Source: Eubacteriaceae bacterium | GTDB taxonomy: Bacteria > Bacillota > Clostridia > Peptostreptococcales > Anaerovoracaceae | Direction of reading: 5' to 3' | Assembly (NCBI GenBank): GCA_902362805.1 | Contig: CABIXY010000009.1 | Span: 1 to 64,000 of the forward strand | DNA length: 64,000 bases | Shown here: piece after piece, positions 9,301-17,089 of the stretch | How positions within the stretch are numbered: position 1 is the stretch's first letter | Layout of the letters: each line of letters opens with the position of its first letter | Translations under genes and position numbers: made by a program | Notes under the pieces: generated by a model | What the model saw: only the letters and a program-made list of their open reading frames with translations | The model's database searches: none | Told to the model about the DNA's origin: nothing

Positions 9301-9806
9301 AGAAGGGCACCATTTATCACAGTATCATGGAACGGCTGGACTTTGATCGGGCAGAAAGAGAAGGCCTGCCCTACATCCAGGCGGCAGCCGAAGATTACGT
9401 CAACCGTGAGATCTTTGACGTAGAGTCTTTGCAGTCCATAGAACTGCCGCGCATCGCCGAATTTTTCGATACGGCGCTGGGCAGCCGCTGTGCCGCTGGC
9501 TACCGAGCCGGCAATTTGGAGCGTGAGCGGCCTTTTGACCTGCAGATGGAGATGGAGGGTGAGACAGTCATCGTCCAGGGTATCATCGACTGTTATTTCG
9601 AAGAAGAAGACGGTTTTGTGCTGCTCGATTACAAGAGCAGCTGGATTGATCCGCAAAAGGACTTTGAGAAGGAAGCCGAGCGTTTGCGCAGAACTTACGG
9701 CGGCCAGATCGAAATATATCAGAAAGCCTTGGAAACTGCCAAAGGACGGCCGGTGAAAGAAGCCTGTCTCTATCTTTTCGGAGCAGGGAAATTAGTGAGA
9801 ATGTGA
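6357..9806 (+). CDS. addA: ATP-dependent helicase/nuclease subunit A
   Basis: An 1149-residue UvrD-family helicase with a C-terminal nuclease, the Gram-positive counterpart of RecB in double-strand break repair. Visible motifs: Walker A AAAAGSGKTAVLVERI at about residues 21-36, motif Ia FTNAAAAEMKEKI, motif II IFIDEYQDTN, GDMKQSIYKFRLA, LNQNFRSKP, IMTIHKSKGLEFPLVL and VLYVALTRAKDLLYM. The PD-(D/E)XK nuclease is marked by GTIYHSIMERLD and later VQGIIDCYF and LLDYKSSW. It starts after GAGGTC. AddB, normally encoded directly upstream, is not beside it here; gpmI is divergent in that place. AddB must be elsewhere if the enzyme is functional. Confidence 0.95.
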   Translation: MNWTREQQRAIDEREKNILVAAAAGSGKTAVLVERIKKLIIEDGVSIDRMLIVTFTNAAAAEMKEKIRTAINKEIDADPANSQKLRQQLNLLPRANISTFHSFALDVIRTFFFLTDMEPGFSICDDAQRTIIKEDSMDQLMEQCFVSDTEEFYAFLNWYSSDRNQNKIREIINTSYNVLQSLPYPWQWLEEKIAELSLSPEEFLQSPIMEYIWDYIEDSVKKAAAYEERAALELSDAGLSRLAEKVTGEELCFYQEMAEAVEARDLDALGSCVGAFQSVRLAAKKEEKEAYAEVKDLAAACRKKASGLVSDIKALFFTQSLSEMIAEMNETAPKAETLRKLLTAFDQIFRTNKGDKKLVDFNDIEHYCLSILEHPQAQNHYRKKFEYIFIDEYQDTNILQEEIIAKVARENNLFMVGDMKQSIYKFRLAEPEIFKSKYVSYGNAENKASAKIDLNQNFRSKPLILSEINHIFENLMEDYDEDAMLYPGVSYEGPFHYVPEVKVVDASTIDEADEELANLKNAELEALEICRLIRENLGRKFFDHKAGICREIGLHDMVILMRGVRNYADVYRNILKENGIDSFVDDSEGYFDTMEINVFMNLLSVIDNKMQDVPLISVLHSEIFGFSTDELGQVRAACKNGQYAAAFLKFAAEGKEGPLREKCRTALSSIKKWKTMATSQPLGKFIWKLLLETGYYLEMGAMPGGTQRQANLRALVDKAEKFAADRQSSLYSFVRYIDAVKTRGVPMGQVKLVGENDDLVRIMTIHKSKGLEFPLVLVCGMGRRLNYTKIGSGIALHKDIGIGMTLADFEGHWYKQTLLQRLIQKQVHKEEVAEEVRVLYVALTRAKDLLYMTGTVKEGAKFMENRQIGLGGDTTYLDMIGDVSRLEVVDANLLSHGGTEKSGIQGNPMGKDIFDRRLSKEEEAEILRQLDFVYPYEASRKLKSKYSVTEINRMGQTEQKAFETVLAVPKFRQGERQLTAAEKGTIYHSIMERLDFDRAEREGLPYIQAAAEDYVNREIFDVESLQSIELPRIAEFFDTALGSRCAAGYRAGNLERERPFDLQMEMEGETVIVQGIIDCYFEEEDGFVLLDYKSSWIDPQKDFEKEAERLRRTYGGQIEIYQKALETAKGRPVKEACLYLFGAGKLVRM

Positions 9807-9828
9807 TGGAAAAGGAAGTGGAATAGAT

Positions 9829-10674
9829 ATGAGTAATGCTTTGATTTTAGAGGGCGGCGGTATGCGGGGGATTTTCGCAGCCGGCGTCATCGACTACTTG
9901 TTGGATCAGAAAATTCGTTTTGACAACGTCATCGGTGTGTCCGCTGGCGCTTGCCACGGCTGCAGTTACGTCTGCGGCCAGCGTGGACGGGCTTATGCCA
10001 CGGCTACCGATTATCTGGACGACAAAAACTATTGCAGCCTGCGAAGCCTGCGCAAGACTGGCGACCTCTTCGGCGCTGATTTTCTCTACTACAAAATCCC
10101 CCAGGAGCTTTATCCTATAGACAACCAGGCATTCCTTGCCAGCGGTATCAAGTTTCAGGCCGTGGTCACCAATTGTGAAACCGGCAAGGCGGAATACCCG
10201 GTAATTGAAGACATGTTCCGCGATATCGAATACGTCAGGGCTTCCAGCTCCCTGCCGCTGCTAGCAAATATGGTTGAAATCGACGGGAATTTGTACATGG
10301 ACGGCGGCATTTCTGATTCCATTCCATTGGCACAGTCCCTCAGACAGGGCAATGAGAAAAATGTCATCGTTTTGACCCGGCCGCGGGATTACCGAAAAAA
10401 GAACAGCCGCATTGCGTCGGCTGCAGGTCTCAGATACCGGAAATATCCGAAAATGGCCGCGGCGTTAAAAAATAGATCGAAAGTTTACAATGAAACCTTG
10501 GATTTGATTGAAAAAGAGGAGGCGGCAGGCCGCGCTTTTGTCATCGCGCCTATGGGACCGCTTGACATCGGCAGGACAGAGAAGGACCGCGGCAAATTGA
10601 AAGCCGCTTACCAGGAAGGCTACTTCGTGGCAGAAGGACTGGGGGCAAAGCTCCTGGCCTTTTTGGAAGGCTGA
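9829..10674 (+). CDS. patatin-like phospholipase
   Basis: A 281-residue patatin-family serine hydrolase (RssA/YjjU group). The oxyanion motif LEGGGMRGIFAAG is at the N-terminus, the nucleophile elbow GVSAGA follows at about residue 38, and the second catalytic residue sits in MDGGISDSIPL. The enzyme should hydrolyse acyl esters of lipids through a Ser-Asp dyad; the natural substrate is unknown. It follows addA by 22 bases with GGAAGTGGAAT ahead of ATG, so it may be co-transcribed. Its last 55 bases overlap the 3' end of the convergent LysR gene. Confidence 0.9.
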   Translation: MSNALILEGGGMRGIFAAGVIDYLLDQKIRFDNVIGVSAGACHGCSYVCGQRGRAYATATDYLDDKNYCSLRSLRKTGDLFGADFLYYKIPQELYPIDNQAFLASGIKFQAVVTNCETGKAEYPVIEDMFRDIEYVRASSSLPLLANMVEIDGNLYMDGGISDSIPLAQSLRQGNEKNVIVLTRPRDYRKKNSRIASAAGLRYRKYPKMAAALKNRSKVYNETLDLIEKEEAAGRAFVIAPMGPLDIGRTEKDRGKLKAAYQEGYFVAEGLGAKLLAFLEG

Positions 10675-11549
10675 TGGATATCGGCACACATCTCTATGAG
10701 CGCTCGCAGCGGTTTTGTCAGATATTTGTCTCGATGCCAGACTGCATACATGCGATTTTCCAGCACCAGGTCAGGAATCGAAAGTTCCACCAGGTGCTGT
10801 TTTTTTAATTCTTCTGAAACATAAGCCTCTGGCAGGATGGCGATTCCCAGGGCGGCCCTGGCTGCCGCTAAGAGCGCTGAGTCGTTGACACTGCACCAGG
10901 CGGGATAGGCTTTACAGCCTGCCAGATACAGCTGGCTGTCTAACGTGTCCCGGATCGCACTGCCGGCTTCTCTGAGCAAAAGCTTTTCCTTGCACAGCTG
11001 GGGCAGCGTTAACTGCCTCTCTTTCAGCGGATAGTCCGGTGCGCAGACGGCCTTCAGGGCATAGGCGCCCATATCTTTACTGCTGAAAGGCTCTTGCGGC
11101 ACGGTACCTTCGACCAAGGCCAGATCTGATTTTCCCCTCTGCAGTGACTCTATGGCTGTGGCGGCTGGGATGACATCTACGCTTGCAGAGGTGCAGGGAA
11201 AGGCTTTGCTGAAAGCCTGCAATCGGGCTGGCAAGTAGAAATTGGCGATGGTAATATTGCAGGCGATGTGAATGGGCGCATTTTTTTCCAGTGTATGGAG
11301 GCGAGCCTCCAGGGCTTTACTGGCGGTCAAAATCGGTTCGGCCTCTTGCAGGAGCAATTCTCCAGTCTTTGTAATGCGTACGCTTTTTCCCAGGCGATCG
11401 AAGAGAGGTCCCCCGGTCATCTCTTCTAAATCGTGAACGGCGTGAGATACTGCGGACTGGGTGATAAAGAGTTTTTTCGCTGCCTTGGTAAAACTGCCGG
11501 TCTCAACGACAGCCTCAAAGATTTCCAGATGGCGGAAGGTCATATCCAT
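10620..11549 (-). CDS. LysR-family transcriptional regulator
   Basis: A 309-residue LysR protein. The winged-helix DNA-binding segment (FRHLEIFEAVVETGSFTKAA then LFITQSAVSHAVHDLEE) covers residues 3-60, followed by a two-lobed effector domain. ATG 11549 is preferred over 11564 because GAGGAGAA lies 7 bases ahead of it. It is divergent from a split chromate-type transporter, 115 bp apart, the usual arrangement for a LysR regulator and its target. The effector is unknown. Its 3' end runs 55 bases into the patatin gene. Confidence 0.9.
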   Translation of the reverse strand: MDMTFRHLEIFEAVVETGSFTKAAKKLFITQSAVSHAVHDLEEMTGGPLFDRLGKSVRITKTGELLLQEAEPILTASKALEARLHTLEKNAPIHIACNITIANFYLPARLQAFSKAFPCTSASVDVIPAATAIESLQRGKSDLALVEGTVPQEPFSSKDMGAYALKAVCAPDYPLKERQLTLPQLCKEKLLLREAGSAIRDTLDSQLYLAGCKAYPAWCSVNDSALLAAARAALGIAILPEAYVSEELKKQHLVELSIPDLVLENRMYAVWHRDKYLTKPLRALIEMCADIHQPSKKARSFAPSPSATK

Positions 11550-11664
11550 GTTTTTTCTCCTCATGAATAAAATTAATGATTATGATTAGATTATATCGTT
11601 TTTCTTATAGATCTGCAAGAGGTATACTATATTGAGACAGAAGTGAAAGAAAGGAACTTTAAGA

Positions 11665-12234
11665 ATGTCCAAGACGGAACAATTGAAACAGGGCCTGTGG
11701 CTCTTTTATATGAACTTATTTATCAGTGCTTTCACCTTTGGCGGGGGTTATGTGGTGGTGCCTATGGTGCGAAAATATTACGTTGAGAAAAAGAAATTCT
11801 TTTCAGAAGAGGAACTGATGGACATCGCCGCGATCTCTCAGTCTGCACCGGGCGCCATCGCCATAAACTTGACTGCATTGGCAGGATACCGGGTACTGGG
11901 GCTCATGGGAGCAGCCGTCAGCTGTATTGCCGCCATCCTTCCGCCCCTGCTGATTTTGATGGCGGTATCCGCCTGGTACAGTATTTTTGTCACGAATCCT
12001 TTCGTTACGGCAGTGCTGAAAGGTATGCAGGCCGGTGTTGCCGCTTTGATGGTGGACTTGATAATCGACATGGTCAGATTCATTGCCAGAGACGGTTCGA
12101 GGCTTTTGGTGCTGCTGATTCCGGCTGCCTTTGCGGCAAACTTTTTCTGCCAGGTCAATGCGGCAATCGTGTTGGCAGGCTGTGGCATGATTTCTTTGCT
12201 CCGTCTGTGGCAGCTGAAGAGAAAGCGGGGGTAA
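11665..12234 (+). CDS. chromate transporter family (CHR) half, first subunit
   Basis: A 189-residue membrane protein with the CHR hallmark FTFGGGYVVVPMV near residue 24 and SQSAPGAIAINLTALAGYR. About five to six hydrophobic segments are visible. Short CHR proteins come as adjacent pairs that correspond to the two halves of long ChrA. This one and the next gene are separated by four bases. Characterised members export chromate, but in anaerobes the physiological anion is often unknown. Regulation by the divergent LysR gene is inferred. Confidence 0.88.
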   Translation: MSKTEQLKQGLWLFYMNLFISAFTFGGGYVVVPMVRKYYVEKKKFFSEEELMDIAAISQSAPGAIAINLTALAGYRVLGLMGAAVSCIAAILPPLLILMAVSAWYSIFVTNPFVTAVLKGMQAGVAALMVDLIIDMVRFIARDGSRLLVLLIPAAFAANFFCQVNAAIVLAGCGMISLLRLWQLKRKRG

Positions 12235-12238
12235 GTGT

Positions 12239-12793
12239 ATGCCATTCTATTTATTTCTGATTTTTTTCCAGATCGGACTGTTCAGTATCGGAGGTGGTTA
12301 CGCTATCATCCCTCTCATCCAAGAACAAGTGGTCCAGCTCCACGGCTGGATTACACAGAAGACCTTTACCGACATCATCACGATATCGCAGATGACGCCG
12401 GGCCCTCTTGCCGTCAACACCTCCACCTTTGTGGGTCTGCAGATTGCCGGTGTCTGGGGTGCCGTACTGGCGACTATCGGCTGTATTCTGGCAGGAGTAG
12501 TGATTTCAATCCTCCTCTGCTGGTTTTTTCAGAGCCATCAGGAATCAATATACTTTTCAGGCCTGCTGAAAGGCTTGAAAGCTGCTTCTGTGGGTTTGAT
12601 CGCCTCTGCGGCGGGTATCATCATCTTATTAACTTTTACGGGAAGTTCTCAGCTGCTTCTGCCGGAGCACGTTGACTTCAAAGCAGCAGCAATCTTCACA
12701 GGGGCGGTGGTTATTTTGCTGCAGAAGAAGGTGAAAGTCAATCCGATTGTTTTGATGGCCTTGACAGGGATTGCCGGAGTGGTAATATATTAA
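12239..12793 (+). CDS. chromate transporter family (CHR) half, second subunit
   Basis: A 184-residue membrane protein with FSIGGGYAIIPLIQ and SQMTPGPLAVNTSTFVG, the second-half versions of the CHR signature. It is predicted to pair with the protein encoded just upstream, in antiparallel membrane topology as shown for B. subtilis ChrA/B-type pairs. Only four bases separate the two genes, so they are one operon. A Crp/Fnr regulator follows 15 bases later behind AAAGGAGGGCGA and is probably part of the same transcript. Confidence 0.88.
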   Translation: MPFYLFLIFFQIGLFSIGGGYAIIPLIQEQVVQLHGWITQKTFTDIITISQMTPGPLAVNTSTFVGLQIAGVWGAVLATIGCILAGVVISILLCWFFQSHQESIYFSGLLKGLKAASVGLIASAAGIIILLTFTGSSQLLLPEHVDFKAAAIFTGAVVILLQKKVKVNPIVLMALTGIAGVVIY

Positions 12794-12808
12794 AAGGAGG
12801 GCGAACTT

Positions 12809-13471
12809 ATGGAACGAATCGATTTGAGTCTCTTTCCCTTTTGGGAGCATTTAACAGAAGATGAACGAGAATTATTGCAGTCTCAGGCCAGGATTGTCAG
12901 GTTTGAAGAAAATCAGCTGATTGCCTCGACGGAGATGGACTGCCTGGGCGTACTTTACATAAAATCAGGCATGATTCGCCTCTATCTGTATTCAGAGGAC
13001 GGCAGAGAGGTGACCATTGCGCGCCTGGCAAAGGATGACGTCTGTCTTCTGTCGGCATCCTGCATGCTATCACAGGTATCTTTTCCAGCCCAGGTTTCAG
13101 CAGAAAGCCAGGTGGAGGCCATACTGATTCCTGTCAATCTCATTTCCTCCATCAAAGAAAAGAACGTCTACGTGGAAAACTACGTGTACCGTTTGACCAC
13201 AGAACGATTCTCCGATGTCATTTCGGCTGTAGAGCAGATGCTCTTCATGACTTTAGAGCAGCGCATCGTCAGTTTTCTGCTGGATGAGACGGCGAGAACA
13301 GGGGGCGATACGCTGCATATGACGCAGGAGAAACTGGCACAGGCCATCGGCAGCGCCCGCGAAGCCGTGACCCGTACCCTCAAACAGTTATCATCTGCAA
13401 AAGTGATAGAGGTCTTTCGCGGAGGCATCAAAATCGTAGATCGCAAAGCTCTCTACGAAAAAATTTCCTAA
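12809..13471 (+). CDS. Crp/Fnr-family transcriptional regulator
   Basis: A 220-residue regulator with an N-terminal cyclic-nucleotide-like beta-barrel (CLGVLYIKSGMIRLYLYSEDGRE) and a C-terminal winged helix (MTQEKLAQAIGSAREAVTRTL). Cys residues are scattered at about 50, 81 and 91, but no N-terminal four-cysteine cluster of true Fnr is seen, so oxygen sensing by an Fe-S cluster cannot be claimed. Clostridial relatives respond to redox, haem or nitric oxide. It closes the chromate-transporter operon and ends in a strong terminator. Confidence 0.88.
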   Translation: MERIDLSLFPFWEHLTEDERELLQSQARIVRFEENQLIASTEMDCLGVLYIKSGMIRLYLYSEDGREVTIARLAKDDVCLLSASCMLSQVSFPAQVSAESQVEAILIPVNLISSIKEKNVYVENYVYRLTTERFSDVISAVEQMLFMTLEQRIVSFLLDETARTGGDTLHMTQEKLAQAIGSAREAVTRTLKQLSSAKVIEVFRGGIKIVDRKALYEKIS

Positions 13472-13479
13472 GATAAGCA

Positions 13480-13517
13480 AAACCCTGTAATCTCGGATTC
13501 CACAGATTACAGGGTTT
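13480..13517. terminator. bidirectional terminator between crp/fnr and trxA
   Basis: Arms AACCCTGTAATCT and AGATTACAGGGTT pair perfectly around a 10-base loop. T's or A's flank both sides, so it can end both the rightward crp/fnr transcript and the leftward trxA transcript. Confidence 0.85.
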
Positions 13518-13524
13518 CGTATGT

Positions 13525-13833
13525 TTAATTCTGGATGAGGGCTTCCAGCGCTTTTTTCGGTTTGAACCCAGAGGACTGTTTGACAGGTCTGCCTCCTTCA
13601 AAGACGATGACGGTCGGAATGCTCATGATGCCAAATTCTCTCGCCAGTTCTGGCTCTTCATCTATGTTCACTTTGCCGACTTTGTAGCCTTCTGCATCTT
13701 CTGAAATTTCTTCGATGACCGGCCCCAGCATCTTGCACGGTCCGCACCACGACGCCCAGAAGTCTACCATTACTGGTACATCAGATTTGAGGACCTCCTC
13801 ATTGAAATTATTCTTATTAAAAGCCTTAGCCAT
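13525..13833 (-). CDS. trxA: thioredoxin
   Basis: A 102-residue thioredoxin with FWASWCGPCKMLGPVIEEI, the redox cysteines being residues 30 and 33, and the conserved cis-proline in SIPTVIVF. It reduces protein disulfides and needs a thioredoxin reductase, which is not in this window. ATG 13833 is chosen because AAGGAGTT sits 6 bases ahead and it matches the family N-terminus; the open frame extends 33 codons further upstream without support. It is transcribed alone. Its upstream region abuts the divergent promoter of the MFS leader. Confidence 0.95.
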   Translation of the reverse strand: MAKAFNKNNFNEEVLKSDVPVMVDFWASWCGPCKMLGPVIEEISEDAEGYKVGKVNIDEEPELAREFGIMSIPTVIVFEGGRPVKQSSGFKPKKALEALIQN

Positions 13834-13925
13834 AATATCAACTCCTTTTTTCTTTCTTTGATAAACAGAGTATAGCATTAATATATGACGGACTTCTGTG
13901 ACCCGGTTACAAAAGAAAAAAACTC

Positions 13926-13954
13926 TTGCCATTTGGTTGAAAACTTGTTATGAT
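13926..13954 (+). promoter_or_regulatory. promoter of the MFS exporter leader
   Basis: TTGCCA (13926-13931), a 17-bp spacer, and TATGAT (13949-13954). It predicts transcription from about 13961, giving a leader of about 280 bases before the exporter. Confidence 0.65.
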
Positions 13955-13986
13955 GAAAACAATTATGAAGAAGGAGAGGTGGCTTG

Positions 13987-14001
13987 ATGTATCTACGTTA
14001 A
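13987..14001 (+). CDS. leader peptide MYLR (putative)
   Basis: Four codons, ATG TAT CTA CGT, then TAA, four bases after AAGGAGAGGTGG. The site is far stronger than needed for a chance ATG. Its position at the base of the first leader hairpin suggests that a stalled ribosome here controls read-through into the exporter gene. Translation is inferred. Confidence 0.5.
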   Translation: MYLR

Positions 14002-14158
14002 GATGAGGAACAATGAATAAGAAACTCCTAAGAGAGAGGAGTTATTTGTTGTACTTGCTTAACCAAATGGATGCATAAGGTCATGAAATCGCTGTCTGAC
14101 GAGATAATGCGGTCTTGCGTACCCTTTTTCTCTGCATATGCCATTTGTTTTGATTACA

Positions 14159-14189
14159 GATAACTCCAAGGCGAGAGTTATCTTTTTTT
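14159..14189 (+). terminator. leader terminator upstream of MFS exporter
   Basis: An 8-bp perfect stem GATAACTC/GAGTTATC with loop CAAGGCGA and seven T's. It lies 50 bp before the exporter start, so it must be bypassed for expression. Confidence 0.8.
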
Positions 14190-14239
14190 GTTCCTAAATG
14201 AGATTTGCTATTGCATGACGAAGACAGAGGAGGACAATA

Positions 14240-15466
14240 ATGGAAAATAACATAAAATGGAGAGGCAAATTTCTGACGATTGCTGTCGGGCAGGCAATTT
14301 CTTTAATCGGAAGTTCTGCTGTGCAGTTTGCTTTGATCTGGTGGCTGGCAGAACAGACGGCATCCCCGATGATTATGGGGATTGCAGGATTGGCGGCATA
14401 TCTGCCGATGGCTTTTCTCAGCCCTTTCGCCGGAGTCGCCGCAGACAAATACAGCCGGAAGATGATCTGCATTGCAGCTGACTTGTCTATGGGATTGGCT
14501 GCATTGGTGGCGGCGTTTTTGCTTAACGCGATTACATTTCCAATATGGGCGGTTCTGGCGATTCTATTCATACGAGGAATCGGCGGCACCTTTCATCAGC
14601 CGGCGATCCAGTCAATCATACCGCAGCTGGTGCCAACAGAAGAACTGGTCAGAGTCAATGGATGGATGCAGCTGATGACGGCAGGTTCTTTTATCTTGGG
14701 CCCTGTCATCGGCGCGGCTCTATACGCGGCGCTGCCGATGTCACTGGTGCTGCTGACCGATGTCATCGGTGCGGTTTTCGCCAGTGCAGCCCTTGCTGTC
14801 GTAAAGCTTCCGCGTCTTGTGAAGCATGAGAATCACGAAACCGGTTTTTTTGCTCATTTTAAAGAGGGGATTCAGGTCTATAGAGAAGATAAAAATCTGT
14901 TGACGCTGATGGTTGCAGAGGTTTTGTGCATGCTTTTCTATGCACCGCTCTCTACGTTCTATCCCCTGATGACCAGCGATTACTTTGATCTTTCCGCCAT
15001 GTACGGCAGCATTGTGGAAGTCACCTTTGCCGCGGGAATGATGATCGCGGCGCTGCTCTTTGGCAGTGTCTTGAAAATCAAGAACAAAATCAGGACGTCT
15101 TATCTGGGCCTTTGGGGAGTGGGTGTGACTACGGCTGTCTGCGGTCTGATGCCGGCGACCTTCCTGGGATGGATCATATTTGCGGTTACCTGTGCAGCCA
15201 TGGGTGCCTTTGGAAATGTTCACGGAATCCCATTGACGGCTTACATTCAAGAGACTGTGGCGCCGGAAAAGATGGGCCGCGCTTTTTCTCTGATCGGCCA
15301 GGTCACTGCCTTCACCATGCCCATAGGCCTTCTGATCAGCAGTCCGGTCGCGGAAAAGGTGGGCGTGCACATGTGGTTTCTGATATCGGGGATCGGTATT
15401 CTCGTGGTACTGGCAGTTGTGATTGGAATCAGCGGGGTTCTGCAAAAGAAAAAAGAGCGCATCTGA
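14240..15466 (+). CDS. MFS drug exporter, DHA3/Mef-like
   Basis: A 408-residue, roughly 12-helix major facilitator protein. The opening (WRGKFLTIAVGQAISLIGSS), the motif-A region GVAADKYSRKMI and the helix 4 region LFIRGIGGTFHQPAIQSI resemble the macrolide exporter Mef and other DHA3 antiporters, which expel drugs in exchange for protons. GAGGACAATA lies ahead of ATG 14240. It is a single-gene unit between a leader attenuator and a strong terminator. The actual substrate is unknown; inducible antibiotic efflux is the inference from family plus leader. Confidence 0.88.
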   Translation: MENNIKWRGKFLTIAVGQAISLIGSSAVQFALIWWLAEQTASPMIMGIAGLAAYLPMAFLSPFAGVAADKYSRKMICIAADLSMGLAALVAAFLLNAITFPIWAVLAILFIRGIGGTFHQPAIQSIIPQLVPTEELVRVNGWMQLMTAGSFILGPVIGAALYAALPMSLVLLTDVIGAVFASAALAVVKLPRLVKHENHETGFFAHFKEGIQVYREDKNLLTLMVAEVLCMLFYAPLSTFYPLMTSDYFDLSAMYGSIVEVTFAAGMMIAALLFGSVLKIKNKIRTSYLGLWGVGVTTAVCGLMPATFLGWIIFAVTCAAMGAFGNVHGIPLTAYIQETVAPEKMGRAFSLIGQVTAFTMPIGLLISSPVAEKVGVHMWFLISGIGILVVLAVVIGISGVLQKKKERI

Positions 15467-15506
15467 GTATGCCAAAGATTTCTGCTTTCATTATAGCGGC
15501 AAGGAG

Positions 15507-15552
15507 CTGTCTATTGTTTGGTAATTTGCCAAATAATAGACAGATTTTTTTG
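15507..15552 (+). terminator. terminator after MFS exporter, containing a TTGGTAAT palindrome
   Basis: CTGTCTATTGTTTGG (15507-15521) pairs with CCAAATAATAGACAG with one mismatch, followed by seven T's. Its centre, TTGGTAATTTGCCAA (15518-15532), closely matches a palindrome in the pucR intergenic region. Confidence 0.85.
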
Positions 15553-15622
15553 AAAACTTCTAAGCTGGAATAGGGTAAATAACCTTATAATGAAAAAAGA
15601 TTTTGAAAGGAGAAATCAAACT

Positions 15623-17071
15623 ATGAAGAGACAAAAGGAAAAAAGAAAAGCGACTCTGATTGAAGCGCTCAGTGCAGTATTGGTATTATTGGTAATCTTC
15701 TTCTTCGGCTCTCTGGCCGATTTGTCAGCACCTGCCCTGATGGGAATCGCCCTCATGTACGTGGTATTCATCGGTTGGCGATGCGGTTACACGTGGAAGG
15801 ATTTGGAGGATTTCTCAGCAGAAAAGATCAAAGCGGCTGCACCTGCCAACTCGGTATTGATTGCCGTGGGTTTTCTGCTTGGCGCATGGATGTTTTCCGG
15901 CACGATTCCCATGTTCATCTATTACGGCGTGCAGCTAGTCAGCGCAAAATGGATTCTTGTTTCGGCCTTCATTCTCTGCGCGATCTTTTCAACTTGTACG
16001 GGGACTTCCTGGGGTTCTGCCGCTACAGCAGGTATCACCATGATGGGCATTGCCATGGCCATGCCGAACGTGAACATCGCAGCGGTGGCAGGAGCCTGCT
16101 ATACCGGCGCCATCTTCGGAGACAAGCTGTCTCCGCTATCTGATACGACCATTTTGGCGTCGCTGGCGACAAAAAATGACATCTTCGATCACATCAAAAA
16201 CATGTCCAAAACGGTTGTGCCTGGAGGACTGATCGGACTGATCATCTACGCAGTCATGGGTATCAAAGCGGACGCAGCTGCGACGGGTCTGCCGGAGAAC
16301 ACCCTGCAGCTGCTCGATGCACTGGATGGGGCTTTCAAATGGAACGTCATCGTCTTGCTGCCGATGGTGCTCCTGGTTTACGGATGTATTGCTAAAAAGC
16401 CATCGACTGTCATCATGATGTTATCTGCTGTCTTGGCTGTTCTGATCGGCGTATTCTATCAGGGGTTTAGCCTGGAGGATGGGATTACAGCCCTCTACAG
16501 TGGGTTTAACTTAGAGATGGTGGAAAGTGCAAGAAGCGGTTTTGTTGCTGCTGATGCGGGAGACGATGCCATGAGCCTGCTCAACAGAGGGGGACTGGCT
16601 TCCATGATGAAATCCTTTATTACCGTATATATCTGCTTATATTTTGCAGCGATTATGGAACACATTGGCGCAATCGAAGCCCTGCTGGGAAAACTTCTGC
16701 TGTCTGTAAAGACCAGATTCAGCCTGGTCTTCGTAACATCGATTTCCTGCGTTGTTCTGACGGCTATCGGAGGAAGTTCGACCCTGGCGCTGATTCTTAC
16801 GGGAGAAATGTATTCGGAGAAGTACAAAGAGATGGGACTGTCAACCTTGAATTTGTCGAGAACCATGGAAGACTTCTGTACTGGTACAGCGGGATTCATC
16901 CCTTGGTCCGCTTCTGGCATTTATTATCCGTCGGTCTTAGGTGTTCCCATTGCACAATATTTCCCATATTGTTTCATGAGCTACGCCATCTGGATTCTGG
17001 CATATTTCTACAGTATCACGGGTATCTGCATGAAACCTCTGGAAAGAGAAGCGGAAACTGCAACTGCATAA
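15623..17071 (+). CDS. nhaC: Na+/H+ antiporter, NhaC family
   Basis: A 482-residue polytopic membrane protein. Signature segments include AAAPANSVLIAVGFLLGAWM, FSTCTGTSWGSAATAGITM and GACYTGAIFGDKLSPLSDTT, all typical of NhaC. It exchanges cytoplasmic Na+ for protons, or, in some family members, carries organic acids such as malate/lactate. ATG 15623 follows GAAAGGAGAA by 7 bases; an ATG at 15590 has no ribosome site. A PHP phosphatase gene follows 18 bases later. The palindrome TTGGTAATTTGCCAA about 90 bp upstream hints at co-regulation with the pucR-linked operon. Confidence 0.9.
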   Translation: MKRQKEKRKATLIEALSAVLVLLVIFFFGSLADLSAPALMGIALMYVVFIGWRCGYTWKDLEDFSAEKIKAAAPANSVLIAVGFLLGAWMFSGTIPMFIYYGVQLVSAKWILVSAFILCAIFSTCTGTSWGSAATAGITMMGIAMAMPNVNIAAVAGACYTGAIFGDKLSPLSDTTILASLATKNDIFDHIKNMSKTVVPGGLIGLIIYAVMGIKADAAATGLPENTLQLLDALDGAFKWNVIVLLPMVLLVYGCIAKKPSTVIMMLSAVLAVLIGVFYQGFSLEDGITALYSGFNLEMVESARSGFVAADAGDDAMSLLNRGGLASMMKSFITVYICLYFAAIMEHIGAIEALLGKLLLSVKTRFSLVFVTSISCVVLTAIGGSSTLALILTGEMYSEKYKEMGLSTLNLSRTMEDFCTGTAGFIPWSASGIYYPSVLGVPIAQYFPYCFMSYAIWILAYFYSITGICMKPLEREAETATA

Positions 17072-17089
17072 GGGAAAGAAGGCTGTAAT

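Larger units (their letters stand above)
13961..14190 (+). promoter_or_regulatory. transcription attenuator leader of the MFS exporter
   Basis: A strong ribosome site (AAGGAGAGGTGG) drives a 4-codon reading frame, MYLR. Its last codons GTTAAG (13997-14002) can pair with CTTAAC (14058-14063), closing a hairpin whose core is AACTCCT (14023-14029) with AGGAGTT (14037-14043). If that hairpin is disturbed, GGAGTTAT (14038-14045) is free to pair with ATAACTCC (14160-14167). That segment is otherwise the left arm of the terminator 14159-14182 (GATAACTC/GAGTTATC then seven T's). A third stem joins 14064-14075 with 14135-14148. The layout matches drug-induced, ribosome-stalling attenuators of resistance genes. 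Confidence 0.7.
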
